Notes under the pieces: generated by a model
Seen by the model: the letters and a program-made list of their open reading frames with translations, nothing else
What the model was told of the DNA's origin: nothing
Database searches by the model: none
DNA from: Herbaspirillum sp. YR522
Lineage (GTDB): Bacteria; Pseudomonadota; Gammaproteobacteria; Burkholderiales; Burkholderiaceae_D
NCBI RefSeq assembly: GCF_000282575.1
Contig: NZ_AKJA01000129.1
Location: 1-64,000, forward strand
Direction of reading: 5' to 3'
Length of the DNA: 64,000 nucleotides
Part shown: in pieces, positions 28,437 to 37,036 of the stretch
Layout: every line of letters begins with the position of its first letter
Position numbering within the stretch: the first letter of the stretch is position 1
Program-made: the position numbers and the translations under genes

Positions 28437-30528
28437 ACGCACCTGCCCGTCCGAACAGGTCATCGTTGCTGGCCTCCAGCAATCCCTGGGTCTGGGCCGC
28501 CGCGGCCGGGCGGCCCAGCAGGAACCCCTGCACCTGGTCGCACTGCAGCCGCTGCAGCGCATGCAGTTGGGCCTCGGTTTCCACTCCTTCGGCCACGACT
28601 TCCATCTGCAGCGCATGCGCCAGCGCAATGATGGCCGCCACGATGGCACCACTGGAGTGGTCGCCCTGGTCGAGGCGGGATGTAAAGAAGCGGTCGATCT
28701 TGATCTGGCGGCAGTGGAACTGCGCCAGGTAGGCCAGGCTGGAATAACCGGTGCCGAAATCGTCGATGGCGATGTCGAAGCCCAGCGACTGCAATTCGGC
28801 GATGATGCGGGTACTGCGCTCGACGTTCTTCATGGCCGCGGTCTCGGTGATCTCGAACATCAAGCGCTGGGGTGCCACGCCCGCTTCGGTGACGATGGCG
28901 ATGATGCTTTCGACCAGGTCGCCGCGCATCTGCTGCGGCGACAGGTTCAGCGCCACCTTCACCGGCGGCACGCCCTGCGCGTCCCAGTGCTTGACCTGCG
29001 CGCAGACGGCGCGCAGCACCCAGTCGCCGATGGCCACGATCTGGCCCGAGCGCTCGGCGATCGGGATGAACTCGCCCGGGCTCAATTCGCCCAGATCCGG
29101 GTGCCGCCATCGCAGCAGCGCCTCGATCCCGGTCAACTCATGGCTGCCGCCACGGTACTTGGGCTGGAAGTGCAGGCTGAACTGCTGCTGGGCGATCGCC
29201 TGTTGCAGCGCCTGGCGCACCAGCAGGTGGCGCATGGCGGCGGCATGCATGGCGGGCTCGAAGAAGCGATAGGTATTGCGTCCGCTCTGCTTGGCCTCGT
29301 ACATCGCGGCGTCGGCGCTTTGCATCAGGGCATCGGCCGATTCGCCACTGTTGGGATAGACCGCGATACCGATGCTGGAAGTCATGCGCAGCAGCGTGCC
29401 GTCGACGTCCACATCGTCCTGCAGCGCCGCCAGCACGTTCTCGCATAATTGCTCGACCACCTCCGGCGAAGCGAGGTTGCCCATCACCACCACGAATTCG
29501 TCGCCACCGATGCGGGCTACCATGTCCTCGCCGCGAATGCAGCCGCGGATGCGCTGCGCCACGGCCACCAGCAGGCAGTCGCCGGCGGCATGACCGAGCG
29601 AGTCGTTGATGGCCTTGAAGCCGTCGAGGTCCATGAACAGCACGGCGAACATGCGGCCATTGCGGCGAGCCACCTGGATCGCATGCTCGATACGCTCGGC
29701 CAGCAAGGCGCGGTTGGGCAGGCCGGTGAGTACGTCATGGGTAGCGAAATGCAACAGCTTGTCATTGGTGCGCCCGACGATGCGCTTGAGCACCGTGTTG
29801 CGCTGGGCACCGCTGACCACCAGGGCCAGCGCCATGGACAGGAAGGCAACAAACACGATGCCATTGACCAGGTGCTCGCGCGTCACGCCCGAGGACCTGC
29901 GGCTACCCGCTGTCGGGTCCAGCTGCAACGCGCGCAGCGCCGCGCCGGCGCTGGCCACCAGCGCCACCCCGAGCAGCAAGGCCGCCAGCACCCGACGCGC
30001 CTGCTGTGAATGCAGCGAGCCGGCGCTGACGCGGCGATGATTGGTGGCCGAGAAAAGCGTCACGGCAAACACCGACGTGGCTTGCATCAACACCAGCGCC
30101 AGCGCCTGCAACACCGGGTCGAACGCCAGCGCAGGTGCCAGCTGCATGGCCTTGAAGATCAGGTACAGCGCCAGGTTCAGGGCCATCCCGATAAGCAGTG
30201 CGCCGGCCAGCAATCGCACGTTCGTCGGCCGTCGCACCCCGGACAGGTGCATCAGGTAGAACATGCCCAATACGCACAGCGACAGTGCCAGCGTCAGCAG
30301 ACGGGTGTCGAACACCACCGGCCGGGCCAGGCGCGGTGCACTTGCGCACAGGATCAACACCGCCCACAGGCCGATGCCGAAGACCAGCGCGCCGATGGCC
30401 AACCACAGGCGTCGATGCTTGGCATCGTGGGCGGTGATGCGCTCGGATATCTCGAGCCCGGCATAGGCGGCCAGGCTGGCCACCAGCAGGCCGAACGTCA
30501 ATAACAGGAAATTGAAAACCCCAGGCAT
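28423..30528 (-). CDS. Membrane GGDEF-EAL protein with a degenerate MHYT-like sensor
   Basis: This 701-residue inner-membrane protein should make or degrade cyclic-di-GMP. About seven N-terminal helices (residues about 3-250) show the spacing of an MHYT sensor domain, for example LLLTFGLLVASLAAYAGLEI and WLAIGALVFGIGLW, but the Met-His-Tyr metal motifs are lost (AVLILCA where SMHFVGM would stand). The GGDEF site is intact (RIGGDEF, about 341-345), and the EAL domain keeps its catalytic entry (GIEALLRW, about 466-473) and the DDFGTGYSS loop. ATG 30528 is chosen just before the first helix. It is convergent with and overlaps the MATE gene. Confidence 0.9.
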   Translation of the reverse strand: MPGVFNFLLLTFGLLVASLAAYAGLEISERITAHDAKHRRLWLAIGALVFGIGLWAVLILCASAPRLARPVVFDTRLLTLALSLCVLGMFYLMHLSGVRRPTNVRLLAGALLIGMALNLALYLIFKAMQLAPALAFDPVLQALALVLMQATSVFAVTLFSATNHRRVSAGSLHSQQARRVLAALLLGVALVASAGAALRALQLDPTAGSRRSSGVTREHLVNGIVFVAFLSMALALVVSGAQRNTVLKRIVGRTNDKLLHFATHDVLTGLPNRALLAERIEHAIQVARRNGRMFAVLFMDLDGFKAINDSLGHAAGDCLLVAVAQRIRGCIRGEDMVARIGGDEFVVVMGNLASPEVVEQLCENVLAALQDDVDVDGTLLRMTSSIGIAVYPNSGESADALMQSADAAMYEAKQSGRNTYRFFEPAMHAAAMRHLLVRQALQQAIAQQQFSLHFQPKYRGGSHELTGIEALLRWRHPDLGELSPGEFIPIAERSGQIVAIGDWVLRAVCAQVKHWDAQGVPPVKVALNLSPQQMRGDLVESIIAIVTEAGVAPQRLMFEITETAAMKNVERSTRIIAELQSLGFDIAIDDFGTGYSSLAYLAQFHCRQIKIDRFFTSRLDQGDHSSGAIVAAIIALAHALQMEVVAEGVETEAQLHALQRLQCDQVQGFLLGRPAAAAQTQGLLEASNDDLFGRAGAFSGP

Positions 30529-30963
30529 CGCTGTCGCCCCGCATGATTCGCCGCCCGAGCGCCCCGCTACCGGGACTGCCCGCGACAGGTGTCTTGTCGT
30601 ATCGCGGACGTGTAATGGCCGACCGCGTTCCATGCCGGACATGGACGGTCCCCGCGCTGCCGCGCTGGCCCGGACGTGCCCGGTGCTATGCAAAAGTTAC
30701 GTAACTGAGCGCGTTGCGATGCCAACCCGGTGGCGTCGTCATGCGCGGATGCTGCCGACTAATTTATGATTCGATTTGTTTCATCAAGGCCAGACATTGC
30801 CGCAAGAAAAATAACAGCGGGATCCGTGACATCGGGGGCCCGCGCATCGTCGACTGGCGTCGGGAGCGCGTGGCCGGGATCGGGCGCTTTGCGGCAACCG
30901 CCCTATTCTAGCGAGTTGCGGCGAGATTGAACGTATCGCCAAGCCATCCCGCACAGTGAGAAA

Positions 30964-30981
30964 TGTATCTGTTGGGATACA
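30964..30981. promoter_or_regulatory. Operator-like inverted repeat TGTATC-N6-GATACA
   Basis: A perfect dyad of two 6-bp arms with a 6-bp spacer in an AT-rich stretch, about 380 bp upstream of the 31360 regulator gene. Confidence 0.4.
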
Positions 30982-31025
30982 GTTATCAAAAATATATTAA
31001 TAACAATCCGTCAATTGCGCCAATG

Positions 31026-31041
31026 TGTCCTATAACGGACA
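31026..31041. promoter_or_regulatory. Operator-like inverted repeat TGTCC-N6-GGACA
   Basis: A second dyad with a 6-bp spacer, centred 61 bp from the first. The spacer is TATAAC, a good -10 hexamer, so binding here would block a promoter. A weak -35 (CCGTCA) stands 17 bp upstream. Confidence 0.4.
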
Positions 31042-31359
31042 TAAGCCCTTGGCGCGTGGTATCGCGACATCCGCACGGATGCGCCGGCCAGTGCGGGCCT
31101 GATCGCAGCGATACTGCACTGGGCGGGACGCTGCGGTCATCGTCTCAAACCGTGGGACTGCACATGACCTCATTTTCGGGTTCACACTACTGCTCACCGA
31201 GGCGCTGTGACAGGCGTCGCGCCGCGCCCGGCCCGGGTCGCCGAAGGCCTTGCTGGGCCGGGCTCGCCAGCCAGTGATAGTTAGTCACGTTTGAGGCGTA
31301 ATTCATCCAAAAATCAAACGTACCCCGGAACGCTCACCGTCAAAGTACCTTCGTCGACC

Positions 31360-31815
31360 ATGGAAACCGCCAATCAAAAATTTGCCAAGCGGCTGCGTGC
31401 TGCAATGGAAAAAGCTGGATACGAGCCAAAGCCTGCCGTCCTCGAAAGAGAGTTCAACCTGCGCTTCTGGGGCAAGCCGATGACATTGCACGGTGTGCGG
31501 CGCTGGCTGCTTGGCGAATCCATGCCCAAGCAGGACAAGCTCGAGACCCTGGCGGAATGGTTGATCGTCACGCCCCAGCATCTGCGCTTCGGCGAGGAAA
31601 TCGGCAAGCGCATCGACAAGCGCCGCGCGCGCTGGGAAGAGGCGATCGGCTATCGCGAGCGCGAGGCCTTCGAAGCCTTCATCAACCTGCCCGCACCGCA
31701 GCGCAAGATCGTCAAGGAAGTCATCTTCGCGTTTTCACAACTGGCCAACGCCCACGCCGCCGACAAGGCTGCCGCGCCGGCCAAGGCTGCCGTCAAGCGC
31801 CGCGCCCGCGCCTAG
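31360..31815 (+). CDS. Small HTH-type transcriptional regulator
   Basis: This 151-residue cytoplasmic protein has an N-terminal helix-turn-helix-like region (FAKRLRAAMEKAGYEPKPAV, then WGKPMTLHGVRRWLLGESMP and KLETLAEWLIVTPQHLRFG), which resembles the Cro/C1-type domain of phage-like repressors. The C-terminal part is a charged helix with a basic Ala/Lys tail. ATG 31360 is preferred to the upstream in-frame start at 31291, because the family domain begins directly there. I cannot name its target; the two dyads upstream would fit autoregulation. It is convergent with ybiB. Confidence 0.7.
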   Translation: METANQKFAKRLRAAMEKAGYEPKPAVLEREFNLRFWGKPMTLHGVRRWLLGESMPKQDKLETLAEWLIVTPQHLRFGEEIGKRIDKRRARWEEAIGYREREAFEAFINLPAPQRKIVKEVIFAFSQLANAHAADKAAAPAKAAVKRRARA

Positions 31816-31823
31816 TAGCGCCG

Positions 31824-32819
31824 TCAGGCGCGCTGGGCAATCGCTGCGGCCACCTGCACGCAGTGATCGACCTGCTCCTCGATGGCTTGCGGCACCGCAC
31901 GCCGCCCCTCCAGCACCGATGCGATCCACTGCGCCGTGGTATGCGCGTCGCGTCCCTCGGGCAGATCGGCCAATTCCTCGGCCACCGTCTGCTTTTCCAC
32001 CAGTACCGTGCGTTGCCCGCCACTGAACCAGTCGATGCGTTGTGCGCGACGCGCATTGGCCACGGTCTCGCCCTCGGTGCCCCGCATCAGGAACGCATCG
32101 CCCCGGCCATGGGGAGCCGCCTCGGTGAAATAGTGGGTAAGCATCTCCAGGTATTCGGGGTGGGTGTACGAGCTCAACCGTAATGCCGGACCGGCGAAAG
32201 GTTGCATGATCTTGACCAGGGTGTGGGTCGAATTGCGCACGCCCAGCACCCGACGCAATGACAGCAGGTGCGCCATCTTCGGTGCCAGCACCTCGATCGG
32301 CACGAATGCCGGCTGCCCGCCGGCCATCAGGGCCTCGGCCTGCCCGGCGCTGGTGGCATGGGTCACGCCCAGCGCGGTGAAGATCTCGGCACTGGTCACG
32401 CGTTGCGGATCATGGGTAACCCCGTGCATCAATACCGGCACCCCACGCCGCACCAGCAGCATGCACAGCAGGGGCGTCAGGTTGGCCATCTTGCGCGAAC
32501 CGTTGTAGCTGGGCAGTACCACCGGCGCATAGGCGCCGGCCGGCGCCTGCAACGGCGCAAACGAAGCCTCGGCGGCATCCAGGAAGCCGCCGATCTCGGC
32601 CACCGACTCGCCCTTGATACGCATGGCCAGCAAGATCGCGCCCAGTTCGAGATCGGATACGCGCGCGTCCAGCATGGCCGCGTACATGCGGCAGGCGTCT
32701 TGCCGCGACAGGCTGCGCGCGCCATCCTTGCCGCGGCCGATTTCCTTGATGAAAGCGGCGGCGGCAAACGGCTGGCCGGCGCCCGCCAGGGCGTCTTGGG
32801 TAGAGTGATCGTTCTGCAT
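31824..32819 (-). CDS. ybiB: YbiB-type nucleic-acid-binding protein (TrpD2 family)
   Basis: This 331-residue protein has the fold and layout of anthranilate phosphoribosyltransferase (TrpD) but belongs to the YbiB/TrpD2 branch, which binds nucleic acid rather than making tryptophan. Visible features are the N-terminal helical domain ([29 protein letters not shown]), [19 protein letters not shown] in place of the glycine-rich phosphoribosyl loop, and [20 protein letters not shown]. coli YbiB is LexA-regulated; I see no clear LexA box here. ATG 32819 is used; the longer frame is unlikely. It is divergent from tsaD. Confidence 0.88.
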   Translation of the reverse strand: MQNDHSTQDALAGAGQPFAAAAFIKEIGRGKDGARSLSRQDACRMYAAMLDARVSDLELGAILLAMRIKGESVAEIGGFLDAAEASFAPLQAPAGAYAPVVLPSYNGSRKMANLTPLLCMLLVRRGVPVLMHGVTHDPQRVTSAEIFTALGVTHATSAGQAEALMAGGQPAFVPIEVLAPKMAHLLSLRRVLGVRNSTHTLVKIMQPFAGPALRLSSYTHPEYLEMLTHYFTEAAPHGRGDAFLMRGTEGETVANARRAQRIDWFSGGQRTVLVEKQTVAEELADLPEGRDAHTTAQWIASVLEGRRAVPQAIEEQVDHCVQVAAAIAQRA

Positions 32820-32924
32820 GGCCGCAAGGTTACACCAAAACGCCCAGCCCACCCGCCGGCGGGGCGTGGGCGCGGGCTTTACATTACAATAGCGCCTTTC
32901 CTAGCGGTTCCCACCATTGCAATC

Positions 32925-33971
32925 ATGATCGTTCTCGGCGTCGAATCCTCCTGTGACGAAACCGGGCTGGCTCTGTACGACACCGAGCGCGGCCTGCTGG
33001 CGCACGCATTGCATTCGCAAGTGGCGATGCACCAGGAATACGGCGGCGTGGTGCCCGAGCTGGCCTCGCGCGACCACATCCGACGCGCCATTCCATTACT
33101 GCAGCAGACCCTGGCCGAGGCCGGTATCGTCAAGACCGACATCGATGCCATCGCCTATACCCAGGGCCCCGGCCTGGCCGGCGCGCTGCTGGTGGGCGCC
33201 TCGGTGGCGTGCGGCCTGGCGCTGGCGATCGATCGCCCGGTGCTGGGCATCCACCACCTCGAAGGCCATCTGCTGTCGCCGCTCCTGGCCAGCAAGCCGC
33301 CGGCTTTCCCGTTCGTGGCCTTGCTGGTCTCGGGTGGACATACGCAATTGATGCGGGTCGATGGCGTGGGCCGCTACGAGCTGCTGGGCGAGACGCTGGA
33401 CGACGCCGCCGGCGAGGCCTTCGACAAGTCGGCCAAGCTGCTGGGACTGGGCTACCCGGGGGGGCCTGAGATTTCGCGCATGGCCGAGTTCGGCGACCCC
33501 AAGGCCTATACGCTGCCGCGCCCGATGCTGCATGCGAAGAACCTGGACTTCAGTTTTTCGGGCCTCAAGACAGCGGTGCTGACGGTGGTCAGGCAACAAG
33601 GCGCCAACGGCGCCAACATCTGCGAGCAGGACAAGGCCAACATCGCACGCGGCTTCGTCGACGCCATCGTCGAGGTGCTGGTCGCCAAGTGCATGGCCGC
33701 GCTCAAGCAGACCGGACTGAAACGGCTGGTGATTGCCGGTGGCGTCGGCGCCAACCGCCAGTTGCGTCAGGCGCTCGATGCCATGGCGGCCAAGCGCCGT
33801 CACGAAGTGTTCTATCCCGAGTTGCAGTTCTGCACCGACAACGGTGCCATGATCGCCTTCGCCGGCGCCATGCGACTGCGCCTGCAGCCCGATGCCGCCA
33901 CCCGCGAATACGGCTTCGGCGTGCGACCGCGCTGGCCGCTGGACGAGTTGAAACCGCCGCTGGCGGCCTGA
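32925..33971 (+). CDS. tsaD: tRNA threonylcarbamoyladenosine synthase subunit TsaD
   Basis: This 348-residue protein transfers threonylcarbamoyl from TC-AMP to A37 of ANN-reading tRNAs, together with TsaB and TsaE. It begins [19 protein letters not shown]. The metal-binding HHLEGH motif and the ASKH-fold phosphate loops ([31 protein letters not shown]) are present. The ATG at 32925 fits the conserved family start; the frame continues upstream only by chance. The partner gene tsaE is in the same window at 42026. Confidence 0.98.
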   Translation: MIVLGVESSCDETGLALYDTERGLLAHALHSQVAMHQEYGGVVPELASRDHIRRAIPLLQQTLAEAGIVKTDIDAIAYTQGPGLAGALLVGASVACGLALAIDRPVLGIHHLEGHLLSPLLASKPPAFPFVALLVSGGHTQLMRVDGVGRYELLGETLDDAAGEAFDKSAKLLGLGYPGGPEISRMAEFGDPKAYTLPRPMLHAKNLDFSFSGLKTAVLTVVRQQGANGANICEQDKANIARGFVDAIVEVLVAKCMAALKQTGLKRLVIAGGVGANRQLRQALDAMAAKRRHEVFYPELQFCTDNGAMIAFAGAMRLRLQPDAATREYGFGVRPRWPLDELKPPLAA

Positions 33972-34008
33972 CCAAGGTCGGCCGGCTGCCCGCGACGGCA
34001 GCAGCGTC

Positions 34009-34617
34009 CTACTTTTTCTTCTGTCCCAGGCGACTTTCCTTGCCGGCCAACAGGTTGCCGATATTCTTGCGGTGGCGGTACACCAGCAACACGCTCATGG
34101 CCGCCACGGCCAGCAGGATACCGTCGGTGCTGCCGAACAGCAGGCCGTAGTAGAACGGCGCAAATACCGCCGCCACCAGCGCTGCCAGCGACGAATAGCG
34201 AAAGGCAAACGCCACCACCAGCCAGGTCGCCAGCGTGGCCAGGCCGAGCCAGATATCGAGCGCCAGCAGGATGCCCAGCGCCGTGGCCACGCCCTTGCCG
34301 CCGACGAAGCGGAAGAACACCGGCCACAGGTGGCCCAGGAACGCCGCCAGCACCACCAGCGCCAGGCCGCTGTCGCCGACCCCGTAGCGGGGTCCGAAAT
34401 GCTGCGCCAGCCATACCGCCAGCCAACCCTTGAAGCCATCACCGAGCAGCGTCAGCGCCGCGGCCTTCCTGTTGCCGCTGCGCAGCACGTTGGTGGCGCC
34501 GGGGTTCTTCGATCCGTAGGTGCGGGGGTCGGCCAGGCCGAACAGCTTCGAGACCACCACCGCAAAGGAAAGCGATCCGATCAGGTAGGCGCCAATGGCG
34601 AAGAGGATGTTGTTCAT
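34009..34617 (-). CDS. plsY: Acyl-phosphate:glycerol-3-phosphate acyltransferase PlsY
   Basis: This 202-residue inner-membrane enzyme acylates glycerol-3-phosphate from acyl-phosphate in the first step of phospholipid synthesis. Its conserved motifs are visible: [15 protein letters not shown] with the [11 protein letters not shown] motif, [20 protein letters not shown], and the C-terminal [16 protein letters not shown] stretch. Five membrane segments fit the family, as does length. It is convergent with tsaD, with less than 40 bp between the stops. Confidence 0.97.
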   Translation of the reverse strand: MNNILFAIGAYLIGSLSFAVVVSKLFGLADPRTYGSKNPGATNVLRSGNRKAAALTLLGDGFKGWLAVWLAQHFGPRYGVGDSGLALVVLAAFLGHLWPVFFRFVGGKGVATALGILLALDIWLGLATLATWLVVAFAFRYSSLAALVAAVFAPFYYGLLFGSTDGILLAVAAMSVLLVYRHRKNIGNLLAGKESRLGQKKK

Positions 34618-34647
34618 GGGAATTCCACTAGAAACGTGTTGGATTGA

Positions 34648-35142
34648 TCAGTCGGGCAATGCGCACTGCACCGCCTTGGCCGGCAGCACCGCCAGCAGCA
34701 CGGCCGGCGCCAGGCCGACCAGGAAGCCGCGCCGCCCACCGTTGATATAGATGCGTTCGAGTTCGAGGATGCTCGACTCCACGTACACCGGCATGCTCTT
34801 GCGGGTGCCGAAGGGCGAAGTGCCGCCGATCAGGAAACCGGAATGGCGGTTGGCCACGTCGGGCTTGCACGGTTCGACCGACTTGCAGCCGATCTGGCGC
34901 GCCAGGTTCTTGGTCGATACCTTGCAATCGCCGTGCATCAGCACCAGCAGCGGCCTGGCCGCCTCGTCCTGCATCACCAGGGTCTTGACCACGGCATGCT
35001 CGGCCACTCCCAGCTCGCGCGAGGACACCGAAGTGCCGCCGTGCTCTTCATACTGATAGGGATGCTCGGTGAAGCTCACCCCATGCTTGCGCAGGAACTG
35101 CGTGGCCGGGGTCTCGGAGATATGCTCTTTTCTGGAACTCAT
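34648..35142 (-). CDS. ybaK: Cys-tRNA(Pro)/aminoacyl-tRNA deacylase YbaK
   Basis: This 164-residue enzyme of the YbaK/ProX editing family hydrolyses mischarged Cys-tRNA(Pro). Typical features are ATQFLRKHGVSFTEHPYQY, VVKTLVMQD, the catalytic-lysine strand CKVSTKNLARQIGCKSVE and the GGTSPFG loop. The start MSSRKEHISETPATQFL is family-like. It lies about 30 bp upstream of plsY on the same strand and may be cotranscribed with it. Confidence 0.93.
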   Translation of the reverse strand: MSSRKEHISETPATQFLRKHGVSFTEHPYQYEEHGGTSVSSRELGVAEHAVVKTLVMQDEAARPLLVLMHGDCKVSTKNLARQIGCKSVEPCKPDVANRHSGFLIGGTSPFGTRKSMPVYVESSILELERIYINGGRRGFLVGLAPAVLLAVLPAKAVQCALPD

Positions 35143-35227
35143 GGGTGTGTATAGTCGACCGGCGTCCCGCTGATGCAGTCACGCCGCCATGGGCGCACAT
35201 TATGCCGCAAGATCGGCGCCTTGCGCG

Positions 35228-36151
35228 CTAGCCGCGCGGGTGATGCTGCGCATGCAATTGCTTGAGCCGTTCGCGCGCCACATGGGTATAGATCTGGGTG
35301 GTCGAGATATCGGCATGCCCCAGCAGCAACTGCACCACCCGCAAGTCGGCACCGTGATTGAGCAGGTGGGTGGCAAAGGCATGGCGCAGGGTATGCGGCG
35401 ACAGGCGCACCGAAATACCGGCGGCCAGGGCATGCTTCTTGATCAGGGTCCAGAACATCTGGCGCGTCATCGGCCCGCCGCGCGCGGTCACGAACAGGGC
35501 GTCGTCGACCTGCCCGGCCATGATCTGCGGCCGCCCCTGGCTCAGGTAGCGCACGATCCAGGCCCCGGCCTCTTCGCCGAACGGCACCAGGCGCGTCTTG
35601 TTGCCCTTGCCGGTGACGCGCAATACGCCTTCGTTCATGCCCACCTCGATGGTCTTGAGCAGCACCAGCTCGGACACCCGCAGGCCGCTGGCATACATCA
35701 ACTCGATCATGGTGCGGTCGCGCAGCCCCAACGGCGTGGTGACATCCGGGGCGCCCAGCAAGGCCACCACCTGGGCCTCGGACAGGGTCTTGGGCAAGCG
35801 CTGCGGCTGGCGTGCCGAGCGCATCTTGAGGCAAGGGTCGACGCTGATGCGGTTCTGTCGCAAGGCCAGCTGGAAGAAACGCTTCAATACCGCCAGGCGG
35901 CGATTGGCCGAGCTGGGCTTGGTCTGGTCGTGGCGCGCCGCGAAATAGGCGGTAAGGTCGGCGGCCGACGTCGCCAGCAGCGACTTGCCCTGCGCCTGGT
36001 GCAACCAATGGGCGTACAGGGTCATGTCGCGCCGGTAGGCATCGAGCGAATTGCGCGACAGGCCGTCTTCCAGCCACAGGGTGTCGCAGAATTCGTCGAT
36101 GGCATTGCGGCTCTCCGGTGGCGCCTCGATCTTCGGTGTGGTGCGTCCCAT
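35228..36151 (-). CDS. xerD: Site-specific tyrosine recombinase XerD
   Basis: This 307-residue recombinase, with XerC, resolves chromosome dimers at dif under FtsK control. The N-terminal SAM-like domain (IDEFCDTLWLEDGLSRNSLDAYRRD) precedes the catalytic domain with ASGLRVSELVLL (first Arg), LSPHTLRHAFATHLL (H-x-x-R) and LGHADISTTQIYTHV (His and the nucleophile Tyr). ATG 36151 lies within a few bases of the ogt stop. The longer frame reads through ogt and is rejected. It is core-genome XerD, not an integrase of the element at the left end. Confidence 0.95.
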   Translation of the reverse strand: MGRTTPKIEAPPESRNAIDEFCDTLWLEDGLSRNSLDAYRRDMTLYAHWLHQAQGKSLLATSAADLTAYFAARHDQTKPSSANRRLAVLKRFFQLALRQNRISVDPCLKMRSARQPQRLPKTLSEAQVVALLGAPDVTTPLGLRDRTMIELMYASGLRVSELVLLKTIEVGMNEGVLRVTGKGNKTRLVPFGEEAGAWIVRYLSQGRPQIMAGQVDDALFVTARGGPMTRQMFWTLIKKHALAAGISVRLSPHTLRHAFATHLLNHGADLRVVQLLLGHADISTTQIYTHVARERLKQLHAQHHPRG

Positions 36152-36158
36152 GGTGTGC

Positions 36159-36662
36159 TCAGTAGCCCTGTACGCCTTCGTGACGCAGCAGCCAGCGCTT
36201 GACGTCGAGGTGGAAGTGCTCGACGTCGTCATGCGCCGAAAAGCCGCCCAGCCCCCCTGCGGCGGTGACGCGGTGACACGGCACCAGCAGGGCGAACCAG
36301 TTGGCGCCGCAGGCCTGGCCCACCGCGCGCGGCGCCGAGCCGATGCGCCGGGCGATGTCGCCGTAGGTCAGCACGCGGCCCACCGGTATGTCGTCGATGG
36401 CTCGCCACACCCGTTGCTGGAACGCGCTGCCGACCTCGGCCAGCGGCAGCTTGAAGCGATACTGCGGATCGTCGAGGTAGCGCGCTATCTGCTTGACCGT
36501 CCTGGCGGCGAGGGTATCGGTGGGCGCCTTGTCGGCGAAACCGGGCCGCAGGTAGACCAGCTCGGTGAGCACGCCGGCACCGGTACGGATGCCGATCGCG
36601 CCGAACGGGGTCGGCATGACGGCGGCAAAATGAGCAGTGAGCGGGCAAGCGGGCTGGGGCAT
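36159..36662 (-). CDS. ogt: Methylated-DNA--protein-cysteine methyltransferase
   Basis: This protein of about 167 residues repairs O6-alkylguanine by moving the alkyl group to its own cysteine. The active-site PCHR is present (FALLVPCHRVTAAGGLGGFS), as are GSAFQQRVWRAIDDIPVGRVLTYGDIA and the Asn-hinge-like QACGANW region. No start has a strong Shine-Dalgarno; ATG 36662 gives the normal family length, but a start at 36617 is possible. It lies just upstream of xerD on the same strand, and a terminator of an upstream transcript precedes it. Confidence 0.92.
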   Translation of the reverse strand: MPQPACPLTAHFAAVMPTPFGAIGIRTGAGVLTELVYLRPGFADKAPTDTLAARTVKQIARYLDDPQYRFKLPLAEVGSAFQQRVWRAIDDIPVGRVLTYGDIARRIGSAPRAVGQACGANWFALLVPCHRVTAAGGLGGFSAHDDVEHFHLDVKRWLLRHEGVQGY

Positions 36663-36724
36663 CTTGGGGTGCGGGGGCGGCGGCGCGGCGACCAGTGCGC
36701 CTATTCTAAGCAATCCGGCGTCCA

Positions 36725-36757
36725 AAAAGAAAAAAGGCGCATCGTCGATGCGCCTTG
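36725..36757 (-). terminator. Rho-independent terminator upstream of ogt
   Basis: AAGGCGCATCG pairs with CGATGCGCCTT, followed by TTTTCTTTTT on the minus strand. It ends either the candidate small RNA or a long dctP 3' region. Confidence 0.8.
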
Positions 36758-36903
36758 AAAACTCCTTGATGCATTCCCGGCCGTTCGGACAGCTTCATCG
36801 AATGCACGTCTCCTCAGTTCCCCGGTATCGATACCGTTTGTTATGCACCACCCACTCGTATCCGGTTGCCGGGCTGGCAAATTGCGCTTGCCAATTCAGC
36901 AAA
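36725..36903 (-). ncRNA. Candidate small RNA of about 180 nt
   Basis: On the minus strand, a sigma-70-like promoter (TTTGAA, 17 bp, TACAGT) is followed about 150 nt later by a strong terminator. The predicted RNA has a GGCAA/TTGCC hairpin, a CCGG/CCGG hairpin and a CGGTATCGATACCG stem, and several GGA motifs (GAGGAGAC, AAGGAG, GGGAAT), some likely unpaired. GGA-rich RNAs can titrate CsrA/RsmA, but that is speculative. No convincing protein is encoded; a 64-codon frame there lacks domains and a Shine-Dalgarno. Confidence 0.4.
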
Positions 36904-36909
36904 GCACGC

Positions 36910-36938
36910 ACTGTAGCAAAACTTTTGGTCGCTTCAAA
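36910..36938 (-). promoter_or_regulatory. Candidate promoter of the small RNA
   Basis: TTTGAA (36938-36933), a 17-bp spacer and TACAGT (36915-36910) on the minus strand, downstream of dctP. The predicted start is near 36903. Confidence 0.45.
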
Positions 36939-37036
36939 GCACTTTTTTGATGGCTGGAAAGTGCATTTCTGCAACTCAACAGACATCACATGAATTTAGG
37001 GCAAAGCCACGCCGGTTGGGGCTTTCCCGCCTCGCG

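Larger units (their letters stand above)
30529..31359. other. Long intergenic region with AT-rich centre and dyads
   Basis: These 831 bp hold no convincing gene. A 12-bp palindrome AGTTACGTAACT (30695-30706) lies about 167 bp upstream of the GGDEF-EAL gene. Around 30960-31045 the sequence turns AT-rich and carries two inverted repeats listed separately. The rest is GC-rich without clear structure. Confidence 0.5.

Noticed and set aside
35228-36151. XerD as the integrase of the left-end element
   Set aside because: It sits in a core cluster 30 kb away and has the XerD-type sequence and length.
36795-36989. 64-codon minus-strand frame in the dctP-ogt gap
   Set aside because: No Shine-Dalgarno and no recognisable domain; the interval is better explained as a small RNA or an untranslated region.
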